From positions 23,517 through 87,516 of the forward strand of contig NZ_JACJPY010000004.1 of the NCBI RefSeq assembly GCF_014696345.1: 64,000 nt of DNA, in the 5' to 3' direction. The position numbers and the translations under genes are program-made. Shown here piece by piece: positions 1 to 8,053 of this stretch (positions are counted from its first letter, which is position 1; each line of letters begins with the position of its first letter). Under the pieces are notes generated by a model, which worked only from the letters and a program-made list of their open reading frames with translations, ran no database searches and was not told where the DNA came from. The stretch is from Pseudanabaena cinerea FACHB-1277 (lineage in GTDB: Bacteria > Cyanobacteriota > Cyanobacteriia > Pseudanabaenales > Pseudanabaenaceae).

Positions 1-97
1 TGGAATCTAAAGGAGGAATAAGGTCAAGGGAAGAAATACGGTCACGAATGTATGCAAAAAAGCTGATACCCAACTTACGAGTAGTGTCAAAGAGCTA

Positions 98-211
98 ATT
101 GACTGACAAATCTTAACCATAAACGGGCAAGATGTCCGTTCCACAAGAATTCTGCCTTTGTAGGTCAGACAACTGGACTGACAAGGTTTGCTAGTACTTT
201 TGTCAGTCAAT
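98..211. mobile_element. 114-bp MITE-like element with 13-bp terminal inverted repeats (copy A)
   Basis: The first 13 bases (ATTGACTGACAAA, 98-110) recur as a perfect inverted copy at 199-211. A further inner copy of GACTGACAA lies near 176-184. The first 70 bases align without gaps to 22605-22674 at about 50 of 70 identities, so this is one member of a dispersed family. It encodes nothing convincing; a 67-codon leftward frame through it looks like chance. Its family is not recognised. Confidence 0.6.
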
Positions 212-249
212 CAGCTTTGCTCAGTCCATCAGGTACTACGCAGCTTAAT

Positions 250-897
250 TTACTTTTTCTTAGATACCTTTGCAGCAGGAACCTCTACACTTAACTCTAG
301 GGAGTTAGAATTTTCTGTTTTGTCAGCTTGCTCATCGATTTGCTCATCAGCTTGTTCATCAGATGTTATTGCCGATGATGGTGACTCAACGATAGATTGC
401 AACTCTGGATTTAGCTTAGGATCGGCAGATGGGGATTTGAGAGCATCATCAAGGATTTGCCGAGCATTCTCGGCTTGAGATCGCGCATCTAAGAAGCGCA
501 TATTTAGTTGGGCAAAATTTTTGAGAATCTTAAAACCATCTTTAATATTGTTAATTTGCTCTTCAGATACAGTCTCATCACTGAACAAAATATCAATCTG
601 CGATCGCACCTGCATTGCATCAGTACGTAGCTCTTGAATTTTAATTTTGAGGGTAGCAAGGTTGTTGAGTACTTGCACCGCCTGAGTAATCGGATCTTCG
701 CGCTCTTCGGACATGGTAAGCTCTCTCACTTCTATAAATTGATCGGGACTGAAGCCATCGGCAAGATCGGTATCGAGCTTACCTGAATCCATTAGCTCCA
801 TCAGTTCGTTCATAGCCTTTTCTCGCGCTTTGGGCGAGTCTTTGCCAGCAATGGTTAAAACGATCTCTGGACTCTGAGCAAGGGTATAGCGAACCAT
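250..897 (-). CDS. Hypothetical protein with central coiled coil and acidic tail (215 aa)
   Basis: I do not recognise this family. The protein is soluble, with no signal peptide or membrane segment. Residues 1-65 form a compact, charged N-terminal part. Residues about 75-110 are heptad-like (VLNNLATLKIKIQELR), consistent with a coiled coil, and a second helical stretch covers about 120-150. The last 50 residues are low-complexity and acidic with repeated DEQ units, ending in a basic KVSKKK tail. The start at 897 is the first in-frame ATG. The gene diverges from the sulfate-binding protein gene; the 218-bp gap holds a 10-bp-arm palindrome (972-1003). No function is proposed. Confidence 0.6.
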   Translation of the reverse strand: MVRYTLAQSPEIVLTIAGKDSPKAREKAMNELMELMDSGKLDTDLADGFSPDQFIEVRELTMSEEREDPITQAVQVLNNLATLKIKIQELRTDAMQVRSQIDILFSDETVSEEQINNIKDGFKILKNFAQLNMRFLDARSQAENARQILDDALKSPSADPKLNPELQSIVESPSSAITSDEQADEQIDEQADKTENSNSLELSVEVPAAKVSKKK

Positions 898-971
898 AGA
901 ATTAATTTGAGTTTGTTACGTTAAGCGCGATATTTAGGTTTGCGCCCTTTGTAATATATCGCGTAATACCG

Positions 972-1003
972 ATTCACAAAAGTGTTGTCACATTTTTGTG
1001 AAT
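972..1003. promoter_or_regulatory. Palindrome between divergent genes
   Basis: Perfect 10-bp arms, ATTCACAAAA and TTTTGTGAAT, are separated by 12 bases. It lies 75 bp upstream of the leftward hypothetical gene and 113 bp upstream of sbpA. It could be an operator or a hairpin; nothing decides between them. Confidence 0.35.
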
Positions 1004-1064
1004 TACAAACTAAACCCAGTAAATTTGTTTGTACATTGGGCAGAATTGCTGTATGGTATTTAAA

Positions 1065-1090
1065 TACGGTAACTACACCGAGATATCGTA
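1065..1090 (+). promoter_or_regulatory. Sulfur-regulon operator site 1 (TACGGTA-N12-TATCGTA)
   Basis: Inverted 7-mers with a 12-bp spacer lie 26 bp ahead of the sbpA start. The right half runs into GATTAA, giving TAGATT as a possible -10 hexamer at 1089-1094. The left half then sits about where a -35 would be. The same architecture recurs at 6014, 7781 and 7984. Confidence 0.65.
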
Positions 1091-1115
1091 GATTAAATTT
1101 TGGAGATACAACAAT

Positions 1116-2294
1116 ATGAGTTCAAGGTATCAGCAGCCTTTGGGTAAATCCAAATCGGCAATGCAAGCGATCGCTAGTCTAGTCAGCAATACATTCAATA
1201 ACCTGTGGAGACGCAAATTTATCTCCTTTTTCCTCGCAGGCGCACTCATCAGCGTCACCATGGCAGCCTGCACCGCCACCACACCTACGCCCCCTCCTAC
1301 CGCAAGTCCTGCGTCCCAAACAACTACAGCAGCATCACCCACAGGCGCACCCAAAAAGGATGTCGAGTTAACCCTTGTATCCTTTGCTGTCACCAAACAA
1401 GCACACGAAAATATCATTCCTAAATTTGTCGAGAAATGGCAAAAAGAACAAAATCAAAAAGTTATATTTAGGCAAAGTTATGGCGGCTCAGGCTCCCAAA
1501 CTCGCGCTGTCATTGATGGACTCGAAGCTGATGTTGTCCATCTGGCGCTGGCGGCGGATACAAGTAAAATCGAAAAGGCAGGACTAATTGATAAGGGCTG
1601 GGAACAAGAATATCCCAATGATGGCATCGTTTCTAAGTCTGTGCCTGTGATTGTGACCCGTGATGGCAATCCTAAAAACATTAAAGATTGGGCTGATCTG
1701 GAGAAAGATGGCGTTAGCCTAATTACGGCTGATCCTAAGACATCAGGCGTAGCCCGTTGGAACTTCTTAGCGCTCTGGAATGCCGCTTTTAAAAAGGGTG
1801 GTAGCGATGAAAAGGCTCTAGAAGCCTTAACTAGGGTCTATACCAATGTACCGATTTTAACTAAAGATGCTAGAGAAGCCACCGATGCTTTCTTTAAACA
1901 AGGGCAAGGTGATGCCCTGATTAACTATGAGAATGAAATTATTCTTGCATCTCAAAAAGGAACTAAGGTGAATTATGTAATTCCTGAAGTTAATTTCTCT
2001 ATCGATAATCCGATCGCGGTTGTTGATAAGAACGTGGCTAAGCATGGTAACAAGGAAGTTGCCGAAGCCTTTGTGAAATTCCTATATTCTCCTGAAGCGC
2101 AAACTGAATTTGCCAAGGTGGGATTCCGTCCTGTAGATGAAACTGTTGCTAAAGAAAAGCAATTTGTTGAGCAGTTCCCAGTTGTAAAGGATCTGGCCAC
2201 AGTCAAAGACCTGGGCGGTTGGGATGCCATCAATAAAAAATTCTTTGCTGATGGTGCAGCCTTTGACCAAATTCAAGCCAAAATTAAACGTTAG
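1116..2294 (+). CDS. sbpA: Sulfate ABC transporter, periplasmic sulfate-binding protein
   Basis: This is the high-affinity sulfate/thiosulfate receptor that delivers substrate to the CysT-CysW-CysA transporter. A long N-terminus (about 35 residues) precedes a hydrophobic segment ending MAAC (Cys52), which suggests a lipoprotein, followed by a Pro/Thr-rich linker. The mature part has the family blocks FRQSYGGSGSQ, ADVVHLALAAD, a TSGVARWNFLALW-type block and ALINYENE. The length (392 aa) exceeds the usual 330-350 because of the N-terminal extension and linker. GGAG lies 11 bp before the ATG, which supports this start. It is first in a run with cysT and cysW and is preceded by operator site 1. 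Confidence 0.93.
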   Translation: MSSRYQQPLGKSKSAMQAIASLVSNTFNNLWRRKFISFFLAGALISVTMAACTATTPTPPPTASPASQTTTAASPTGAPKKDVELTLVSFAVTKQAHENIIPKFVEKWQKEQNQKVIFRQSYGGSGSQTRAVIDGLEADVVHLALAADTSKIEKAGLIDKGWEQEYPNDGIVSKSVPVIVTRDGNPKNIKDWADLEKDGVSLITADPKTSGVARWNFLALWNAAFKKGGSDEKALEALTRVYTNVPILTKDAREATDAFFKQGQGDALINYENEIILASQKGTKVNYVIPEVNFSIDNPIAVVDKNVAKHGNKEVAEAFVKFLYSPEAQTEFAKVGFRPVDETVAKEKQFVEQFPVVKDLATVKDLGGWDAINKKFFADGAAFDQIQAKIKR

Positions 2295-2376
2295 TCTTAC
2301 ATATATTCAAGAATATTTTTAAAAGTATTACTCAGTGATACTTTTAACAATATTTCTGTACTCCTCAAAAATTAAT

Positions 2377-3228
2377 ATGGTCACGACAACACCTGACAGT
2401 AAGCGTCAAGCTAATCCTGTCTTCCTATTTTTTGGCAAAATCCCTTGGACATGGGTAATCACCTTTGTATATCTGGCATTCCTGCTAGTTTTGCCGATCG
2501 CCGCCCTAATTACCAAGGCTGCTAGCGAACCCTTCGATAGTTTTTGGAAAACTGCCACATCTCCTATTGCCATCTCTAGTTACGAAATCACCTTTGTCAC
2601 CGCCCTAGCCGCCGCCACCCTCAATGGCATTTTCGGCACATTGATTGCTTGGGTAATTGTGCGTTACCAGTTCCGAGGCAAACGTTTTCTCGAAGCTGTG
2701 GTGGATTTGCCCTTTGCTTTGCCCACAGCAGTTGCAGGCTTAACCCTCGCTACAGTCTATAGTGATAAGGGCTGGATCGGCTCACTTCTCGCACCCTTAG
2801 GCATCAAGGTTGCCTTTACGCGATTAGGTCTATTTGTGGCGATGGTTTTTATTTCTCTTCCTTTTATTGTCCGCACGGTGCAACCTGTGCTTACGGATTT
2901 AGAAAAGGAAATAGAAGAGGCGGCTTGGTCGCTAGGAGCATCGCAATTCCAGACTTTTACGAAAGTGATTTTGCCACCACTCATGCCTTCGATCTTGACA
3001 GGCATAGCCCTTGGCTTTTCCCGTGCGGTTGGGGAATATGGCTCAACGGTGATTATTGCTTCTAATACGCCTTTTAGGGATTTAATCACACCAATTTTGA
3101 TCTTCCAACGTCTAGAACAATACGACTATGTAGGGGCGACGGTAATTGGGGCAGTGATGTTAGCTATTTCCTTTGTGAGTCTTTTGGCAATCAATCTATT
3201 GCAAGCATGGAGCAAAAAGTATGGCTAA
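2377..3228 (+). CDS. cysT: Sulfate ABC transporter permease CysT
   Basis: One of two membrane subunits forming the sulfate channel. There are six predicted membrane segments, starting with the helix near WTWVITFVYLAFLLVLPI. The EAA loop reads EEAAWSLGASQFQTFTKV and contacts the ATPase CysA. An in-frame ATG exists at 2335, but the residues it adds are unlike the family, so I place the start at 2377 (MVTTTPDSK...), giving 283 aa. The stop overlaps the cysW start by 8 bp, which implies translational coupling. It follows sbpA by 82 bp with no terminator seen. Confidence 0.92.
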   Translation: MVTTTPDSKRQANPVFLFFGKIPWTWVITFVYLAFLLVLPIAALITKAASEPFDSFWKTATSPIAISSYEITFVTALAAATLNGIFGTLIAWVIVRYQFRGKRFLEAVVDLPFALPTAVAGLTLATVYSDKGWIGSLLAPLGIKVAFTRLGLFVAMVFISLPFIVRTVQPVLTDLEKEIEEAAWSLGASQFQTFTKVILPPLMPSILTGIALGFSRAVGEYGSTVIIASNTPFRDLITPILIFQRLEQYDYVGATVIGAVMLAISFVSLLAINLLQAWSKKYG

Positions 3229-4102
3229 TCTCAATAGTTCTATAAATGACTATACTCAGAATTTACCTCAATCTCAAACTAAAAAAGTGAAGCAGAACTT
3301 TGCTCGAACAATCTTAATTGGGATTGCTTTTTTATATTTGGGGTTAGTGTTGCTCATCCCTGCGGCAAATGTGTTTGTCCAAGCCTTTGCTAAGGGATTT
3401 GCCCCCTTACTGGATTCTTTCAAGCGTGAAGATTTTCTCTCCGCAATTAAACTAACCGTTGGTTTAGCATTAGTTGCTTTGCCATTGAATACAATTTTTG
3501 GACTCAGTGCCGCTTGGGCGATCGCCCGCAATAAGTTCCCTGGCAAAGCCTTATTACTGAGCATTATTGACTTGCCTTTCTCCATTTCCCCTGTGGTGGC
3601 AGGTTTAATGATCGTTTTGCTATATGGTCGCATTGGTTGGTTTGGCTCATTTCTAGAAGCCAACAACATCAAAATTATCTTTGCTTTCCCAGGAATGCTG
3701 TTGGCGACAATCTTTGTCAGTATGCCTTTTATTGCCCGTGAAGTTATTCCTGTATTGGATGAAATGGGAACCGAGCAAGAAGAGGCAGCACGAACCCTTG
3801 GCGCTAATGACTGGCAGATTTTCTGGAAAGTCGTTGTTCCCAATATCCGATGGGGTTTGCTCTATGGCTTAGTGTTGACTAATGCAAGGGCTATGGGTGA
3901 GTTTGGTGCGGTTTCAGTCGTTTCTGGCAATATTGCGTCAAAAACCCAAAGCTTACCTCTTTTTGTTGAGGAGGCTTACAAAAATTATGAGAATGAAGTT
4001 GCTTATTCGGCAGCAGTTCTGCTTGCTCTGTTAGCTGTTGTTACTCTAGTTCTCAAGGAAATTTTGGAACGCAAAACCCATAATCCTAATGAACGGGAAT
4101 AA
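3221..4102 (+). CDS. cysW: Sulfate ABC transporter permease CysW
   Basis: Second membrane subunit of the sulfate transporter. The 293-aa protein has about 25 soluble N-terminal residues, then six hydrophobic segments. The EAA loop reads EQEEAARTLGANDWQIFWKV, followed by RAMGEFGAVSVVSG, a typical CysW block. It overlaps cysT by 8 bp. A NIL-domain gene follows 26 bp later, so sbpA-cysT-cysW-NIL is probably one transcription unit. The ATPase gene cysA is on the opposite strand 2.6 kb away rather than in the operon. Confidence 0.92.
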   Translation: MANLNSSINDYTQNLPQSQTKKVKQNFARTILIGIAFLYLGLVLLIPAANVFVQAFAKGFAPLLDSFKREDFLSAIKLTVGLALVALPLNTIFGLSAAWAIARNKFPGKALLLSIIDLPFSISPVVAGLMIVLLYGRIGWFGSFLEANNIKIIFAFPGMLLATIFVSMPFIAREVIPVLDEMGTEQEEAARTLGANDWQIFWKVVVPNIRWGLLYGLVLTNARAMGEFGAVSVVSGNIASKTQSLPLFVEEAYKNYENEVAYSAAVLLALLAVVTLVLKEILERKTHNPNERE

Positions 4103-4128
4103 TGGTGATGTAAAAGGAGGTTAATTCT

Positions 4129-4398
4129 ATGACTATTGATACTCGTCCTGTGACCAGAGATGTCAAGATCCGCATACCAGAAGATTTACATAGTGAACCT
4201 GTGATTTCACAGTTAATTTCACAGTACGGGATAACTGTAAATATTGTTTCGGCAAATTTGGGTGTAAATGCTGGTAGCGGCTGGTTTCATCTTAGCTTTA
4301 AGGGAACTCAAGCGCAAATTCAAACGGCGATCGCCTATCTCAACGACCTTGATATCGAGATTTGGCAAGATAATCGTGAACCAAACACGGCTTTGTAA
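4129..4398 (+). CDS. Stand-alone NIL-domain protein
   Basis: This 89-aa protein consists almost entirely of one NIL domain, the ferredoxin-like fold found at the C-terminus of the methionine importer ATPase MetN and in cyanobacterial NIL-ferredoxins. Recognisable blocks are VKIRIPEDLHSEPVISQL, YGITVNIVSANLG and GWFHLSFKGT. The ribosome binding site AAGGAGG is the strongest in this locus and fixes the start. It lies directly after cysW. A regulatory or ligand-sensing role in sulfur transport is inferred from position and from MetN; no catalytic motif is present. Confidence 0.8.
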   Translation: MTIDTRPVTRDVKIRIPEDLHSEPVISQLISQYGITVNIVSANLGVNAGSGWFHLSFKGTQAQIQTAIAYLNDLDIEIWQDNREPNTAL

Positions 4399-4463
4399 TT
4401 TCTCTACAAATATAAATTCTACATAAGAGAGATTCGCAATGCGGCACTCTTTTATGTGGAATT

Positions 4464-4898
4464 TCAAATATAAAACATTATACCTGAGCGTTTTTTCTCT
4501 TCACATTTTCTGACTAAATCTTCTAGGGTATGTTTGCTTAATACATCAATCGCCCCCCTTCTGGTAAGCTCTCTTATATCTGCAATAACTAGTTTTTCAG
4601 GTGTGATTTGATTATCATTTTGTAACTCTCTAGAGTCTTCACCGTTAAGAGCAACCACTACGTCAATAATTCTAATTTGCCAAGGTTCTTGGGCAAGGTG
4701 ATAGCCTCCTTTAGCTCCTCTCTGACTAGTAATAATGCCTGCTCTCCTTAACATTCCCATGACTTGATCGAGGTAGCGAATGGGAATATTTTGGCTGTGA
4801 GCAATTTCGTTAACAGAGATTGGCTGCCCTTGTCCATGTCGTATCGCTAGTTGTATTAGGGCAATACAAGCATAATCTACCTTACTAGATAGTTCCAT
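4464..4898 (-). CDS. Rrf2-family transcriptional regulator
   Basis: A 144-aa Rrf2 protein. The N-terminal winged helix-turn-helix reads SVNEIAHSQNIPIRYLDQVM, followed by GIITSQRGAKGGYHLAQ, the family wing. The three clustered cysteines of IscR/NsrR are missing (only one Cys, in KCEEK), so it is unlikely to carry an Fe-S cluster. Its closest functional analogue may be Bacillus CymR, a cluster-free Rrf2 repressor of sulfur genes that works with cysteine synthase. Here too the regulator sits next to cysK, on the same strand and 89 bp downstream. It is a candidate reader of the 26-bp palindrome in this locus; that link is inference. Confidence 0.85.
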   Translation of the reverse strand: MELSSKVDYACIALIQLAIRHGQGQPISVNEIAHSQNIPIRYLDQVMGMLRRAGIITSQRGAKGGYHLAQEPWQIRIIDVVVALNGEDSRELQNDNQITPEKLVIADIRELTRRGAIDVLSKHTLEDLVRKCEEKKRSGIMFYI

Positions 4899-4931
4899 TG
4901 ATTTTTTAGACTCAGTTTATAAATGTTTTTT

Positions 4932-4974
4932 TAGGTCAATTAATGCTCCACTTAGTACAGGATTAATTGACCTA
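4932..4974. repeat. Hairpin with 13-bp perfect arms between cysK and the Rrf2 gene
   Basis: TAGGTCAATTAAT (4932-4944) and its exact inverse (4962-4974) flank a 17-base loop. In the cysK direction the stem is followed by A rather than T, so it is not a normal intrinsic terminator. It could be an operator for the regulator gene 34 bp away or a REP-like element. Confidence 0.5.
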
Positions 4975-4987
4975 GGGATGAATGCTT

Positions 4988-5956
4988 TTATCTTGAAGAA
5001 ACCAAAGATGAATTCGCAAATTCAGGCTCTTGGAATAGAGCTGTACTGAGATAGCGCTCGCCAAAACTTGGTTGAATTACCACAATTAAACGATCGCGAT
5101 TTTCTTCACGCTTACCCACAGCGATCGCTGCCGCCAGAGCCGCCCCTGACGAAATACCCGACAGCAAACCTTCCTCACGGGCTAAGCGCCGACCGTAAGC
5201 GATCGCTTCGTCATCAGAAATACCAATAATTTCATCAATCAAATCCTTGCGTAAAACTTGGGGGACAAATCCTGCTCCAATGCCCTGAATACGATGCGCC
5301 CCTGGTGTACCACCCGCCAAGACGGGGCTGTTGAGAGGTTCTACAGCGATCGCCTTAAAACTCGGTTTACGCTGCTTAATCACTTCTGCAACACCCGTAA
5401 TTGTGCCGCCAGTCCCCACACCCGCAATCACGATATCCACTTGCCCATCCGTATCATTCCAAATTTCTTCGGCAGTAGTACGTCGATGCACAGCAGGATT
5501 GGCTGGATTATTAAACTGTTGCAGCATATAAGCATTAGGCGTAGAGTCAGCGATTTCTCCAGCCCGCCGAATCGCACCACGCATCCCTTCGCTGGCTGTG
5601 GTTAACTCTAGCTCTGCACCATAGGCTCTGAGCATGGCACGGCGCTCTAGGCTCATAGTCTCAGGCATCGTCAAAATTAAGCGATAGCCCTTAGCGGCTG
5701 CCACCATTGCCAAGGCAATCCCTGTATTACCCGAAGTTGGTTCCACCAATATAGTTTTGGCAGGACTAATCAAACCTTGAGCTTCAGCATCTTCAATCAT
5801 CGCCAAACCGATACGATCCTTAACAGAAGAAGAAGGATTAATACTTTCTAGTTTCAAGACAATTTTGGCAAGGGAGCCATCTTTTTTAGGGATGTTATTT
5901 AGGGCAACGAGGGGCGTACCGCCGATTAGTTGCGTGATATTTTGAGCAATTTTCAT
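4988..5956 (-). CDS. cysK: Cysteine synthase A (O-acetylserine sulfhydrylase)
   Basis: A PLP enzyme that makes L-cysteine from O-acetylserine and sulfide in the cytoplasm. The start at 5956 gives the typical N-terminus [17 protein letters not shown]; an upstream in-frame start at 5992 adds 12 atypical residues. The PLP lysine is Lys46 in SSVKDRIG. Other family blocks are [10 protein letters not shown] (substrate loop), GTGGTITGV (phosphate loop) and [14 protein letters not shown]. At 322 aa it has normal length and appears intact. It diverges from cysR across a gap containing operator site 2. Confidence 0.95.
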   Translation of the reverse strand: MKIAQNITQLIGGTPLVALNNIPKKDGSLAKIVLKLESINPSSSVKDRIGLAMIEDAEAQGLISPAKTILVEPTSGNTGIALAMVAAAKGYRLILTMPETMSLERRAMLRAYGAELELTTASEGMRGAIRRAGEIADSTPNAYMLQQFNNPANPAVHRRTTAEEIWNDTDGQVDIVIAGVGTGGTITGVAEVIKQRKPSFKAIAVEPLNSPVLAGGTPGAHRIQGIGAGFVPQVLRKDLIDEIIGISDDEAIAYGRRLAREEGLLSGISSGAALAAAIAVGKREENRDRLIVVIQPSFGERYLSTALFQEPEFANSSLVSSR

Positions 5957-6013
5957 AAAAGTTGTTGGGGGTGAGGACTCCGTAGAGAGCAAAAAGTAGC
6001 AATTAATAAAAAA

Positions 6014-6039
6014 TACGGTAACTTCATGGGAATACCGTA
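6014..6039. promoter_or_regulatory. Sulfur-regulon operator site 2 (TACGGTA-N12-TACCGTA), perfect
   Basis: The only fully symmetrical copy of the motif: 7-bp perfect inverted arms with a 12-bp spacer, between divergent cysK (start 5956) and the CRP-family regulator gene. An ATG at 6026 lies inside the palindrome, which argues against that codon being the regulator start. Confidence 0.7.
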
Positions 6040-6106
6040 CTTAGCAAGATACAATACTTTTCAACGTAATACAAATAAAATCTACTGTTTGCCGATAGAG
6101 TATCTG

Positions 6107-6679
6107 ATGATTTATCTTGAAAAGACTACTGGCATTGCCTATAAGCGTCGTGAGATGCTGCCCCGTAAGGCTAACTATCTCTGGAAAATTGAGTCGGGCG
6201 TGGTGCGATCGCTCACATGGAATGAGGATGGTCAAGTAATTTGCTCTGGTTTATGGGCTGCGGGTGATCTCATTGGCAGTGAATTATCACAGTTATACCC
6301 TTATGAAATGGAATGCTTAACCGATGTGCAGTTAACAGAAATACCGAGATCGCAGTGGGGAAATCACGTTGAAGCAATGATTCGCCGCAATCAAACCAGT
6401 GAGTTTTTGCTAAAGATTGCCCATAGTCGCGCTAAGGATGAGGCTGTAAGGTTGCTGTTAGCTTGGTTAAGCGATCGCTTTGGTGAAGAGGATCATCGTG
6501 ATGGCAGGTTGATTGGTCTGCAACTAACCCATCAAGAACTCGCAGAATTAATCGGCTCTACTCGCGTCACGGTCACCCGCATTATTAATGATCTTGAAAA
6601 GATTGGGTTCTTGTCTCGTAAAGGTCGCAAACTCAGATTTTTGGCAGAGTCTACTGAGCAATGGCACTATGAAATTTAG
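6107..6679 (+). CDS. cysR: CRP/FNR-family regulator, CysR-like
   Basis: A transcription factor of the CRP superfamily. It has an N-terminal cupin-like effector fold (about residues 15-110) and a C-terminal helix-turn-helix reading LTHQELAELIGSTRVTVTRI followed by the wing LEKIGFLSRKGRKLRF. The nearest known relative by context is CysR, the activator of sulfur-responsive genes described beside the sulfate-permease genes in Synechococcus; NtcA is the same superfamily. The reading frame is open from an ATG at 6026 (217 aa), but that codon lies inside operator site 2, so I prefer 6107 (190 aa). A convergent terminator separates it from cysA. Confidence 0.8.
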   Translation: MIYLEKTTGIAYKRREMLPRKANYLWKIESGVVRSLTWNEDGQVICSGLWAAGDLIGSELSQLYPYEMECLTDVQLTEIPRSQWGNHVEAMIRRNQTSEFLLKIAHSRAKDEAVRLLLAWLSDRFGEEDHRDGRLIGLQLTHQELAELIGSTRVTVTRIINDLEKIGFLSRKGRKLRFLAESTEQWHYEI

Positions 6680-6681
6680 AC

Positions 6682-6711
6682 AAAAAAGCACCCTTTGAGG
6701 GTGCTTTTTTG
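6682..6711. terminator. Bidirectional intrinsic terminator between cysR and cysA
   Basis: GCACCC (6688-6693), a TTTGA loop and GGGTGC (6699-6704) are flanked by A6 on the left and T6 on the right, so it can stop both convergent genes. Confidence 0.9.
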
Positions 6712-6719
6712 TTTCTTGG

Positions 6720-7727
6720 CTAAGCAACTTCAGCAAAGATTTTAGTTTTTAAAGGTTTGACATAGACTTCTTTTTGAGGATAGAGCGAGAGACTGTCAAA
6801 GCGATCGCGATCTAGTTTGACGACGATTTTTTGATTGTCTTGTAGTAGCAATTCCGCATGACCTTCACGACCAAGATTAAAGGCATAGCTGACAGTTGCG
6901 GGGGCAAAGGTTTCTTCTGGTTCGGCTCTAATCGCCAGATCGTGGGGACGTAAGAATACTTGATGATGATCTGCAATTTCAAGATCGGGGAAATGGCGAC
7001 GCGCACCTGAGATAACATTGGTTTCACCGATAAAACGCATCACAAATTCCGAAGTAGGATTATCATAAATTTCGGCTGGTGTACCAATTTGTTCAACTCT
7101 GCCATTATTCATAATCACCACGCGATCAGCGACTTCCATCGCTTCTTCTTGGTCATGGGTGACAAAAATTGTAGTCACATGAACTTGTTCATGGAGTTGG
7201 CGAAGCCATGTGCGTAGTTCCTTCCGTACCTTCGCATCTAATGCACCAAAGGGTTCATCGAGTAGGAGAGTCTTGGGCTGAGCCGCTAGCGATCGCGCAA
7301 GGGCTACGCGCTGACGCTGACCACCCGATAGTTGAGATGGATAGCGATCGCCCAATCCTCTGAGTTGAATTAAGTCCAGCAATTCATCAACCTTTTGTTT
7401 AACTAGGCTTTTAGATGCCTTACGAATATTTAAGCCAAAGGCGATATTGTTACGCACAGTCAAATGCTTAAACAAAGCATAGTGCTGAAATACGAAACCG
7501 ATCTGGCGTTCTTGCACTGAGCGGTAAGTTGCGTCTTCATTTTCAATCCAAATTTGACCATGATCAGATTTTTCTAAACCTGCCATGATTCGCAAGAGAG
7601 TTGACTTACCTGACCCTGATGGACCTAGCAAAGCTACTAGAGAACCACTTTCTACTGTCAAACTAACCCTATCAACTGCTAAAAAATCGCCAAACTGCTT
7701 GGTAATATCTTGAACCAGAATGCTCAT
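6720..7727 (-). CDS. cysA: Sulfate ABC transporter ATP-binding protein CysA
   Basis: The cytoplasmic ATPase that drives sulfate import through CysT-CysW. Walker A is GPSGSGKST (about residues 35-43), the Q-loop region [14 protein letters not shown], the signature [16 protein letters not shown], and Walker [12 protein letters not shown] with the H-switch [11 protein letters not shown]. The C-terminal 100 residues form the regulatory/TOBE-like part ([10 protein letters not shown]). At 335 aa it is full length. It is transcribed alone, leftwards, with operator site 3 about 54 bp upstream. Confidence 0.95.
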   Translation of the reverse strand: MSILVQDITKQFGDFLAVDRVSLTVESGSLVALLGPSGSGKSTLLRIMAGLEKSDHGQIWIENEDATYRSVQERQIGFVFQHYALFKHLTVRNNIAFGLNIRKASKSLVKQKVDELLDLIQLRGLGDRYPSQLSGGQRQRVALARSLAAQPKTLLLDEPFGALDAKVRKELRTWLRQLHEQVHVTTIFVTHDQEEAMEVADRVVIMNNGRVEQIGTPAEIYDNPTSEFVMRFIGETNVISGARRHFPDLEIADHHQVFLRPHDLAIRAEPEETFAPATVSYAFNLGREGHAELLLQDNQKIVVKLDRDRFDSLSLYPQKEVYVKPLKTKIFAEVA

Positions 7728-7780
7728 TGTGACTCACAGCATCAAAATTATGTAACTTAGAATATTTCTAGCATTAAAAA

Positions 7781-7806
7781 TACGTTATGTCCACGTATTT
7801 ACCGTA
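7781..7806. promoter_or_regulatory. Sulfur-regulon operator site 3 (TACGTTA-N12-TACCGTA)
   Basis: Six of seven paired positions are symmetric, with the same 12-bp spacer. It lies 54 bp upstream of cysA (leftward). The downstream GATTAA (7807-7812) seen at sites 1 and 4 is on the right side here too, which would suit a rightward promoter. The 7728-8053 gap therefore may fire both ways. Confidence 0.6.
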
Positions 7807-7983
7807 GATTAATTAACTATTGCGAATTAGCTTTGTTTTTACTAAGCACCAGTAATGTGCAAACTCACTTTAATAATCAGGTAGTGAAAAGTTAGTAAAG
7901 GGGCTTCACACTGCTCCTCATCTCTTCGGTGGTAGGTCTTAAGCAAAAATTTACATTGAAGTAGTGCTTCGAGGAGAGCAAAA

Positions 7984-8009
7984 TACGGTATTTGCATGGT
8001 AATGTAGTA
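7984..8009 (+). promoter_or_regulatory. Sulfur-regulon operator site 4 (TACGGTA-N12-TGTAGTA)
   Basis: The left half is perfect and the right half degenerate, with the same 12-bp spacing and GATTAA immediately after (8010-8015). It lies 44 bp ahead of the rhodanese gene. Confidence 0.5.
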
Positions 8010-8053
8010 GATTAAAGCTAGACAAGCTTTTCCCTCTATAAAATATAAATCCC

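Noticed and set aside
7-210. 67-codon leftward ORF at the left edge
   Set aside because: It lies over the MITE-like element, has no ribosome binding site and resembles no protein.
5957-6106. NtcA site (GTA-N8-TAC) in the cysK/cysR gap
   Set aside because: The GTA and TAC triplets are 12, not 8, bases apart, and the flanks match the sulfur-operator motif better.
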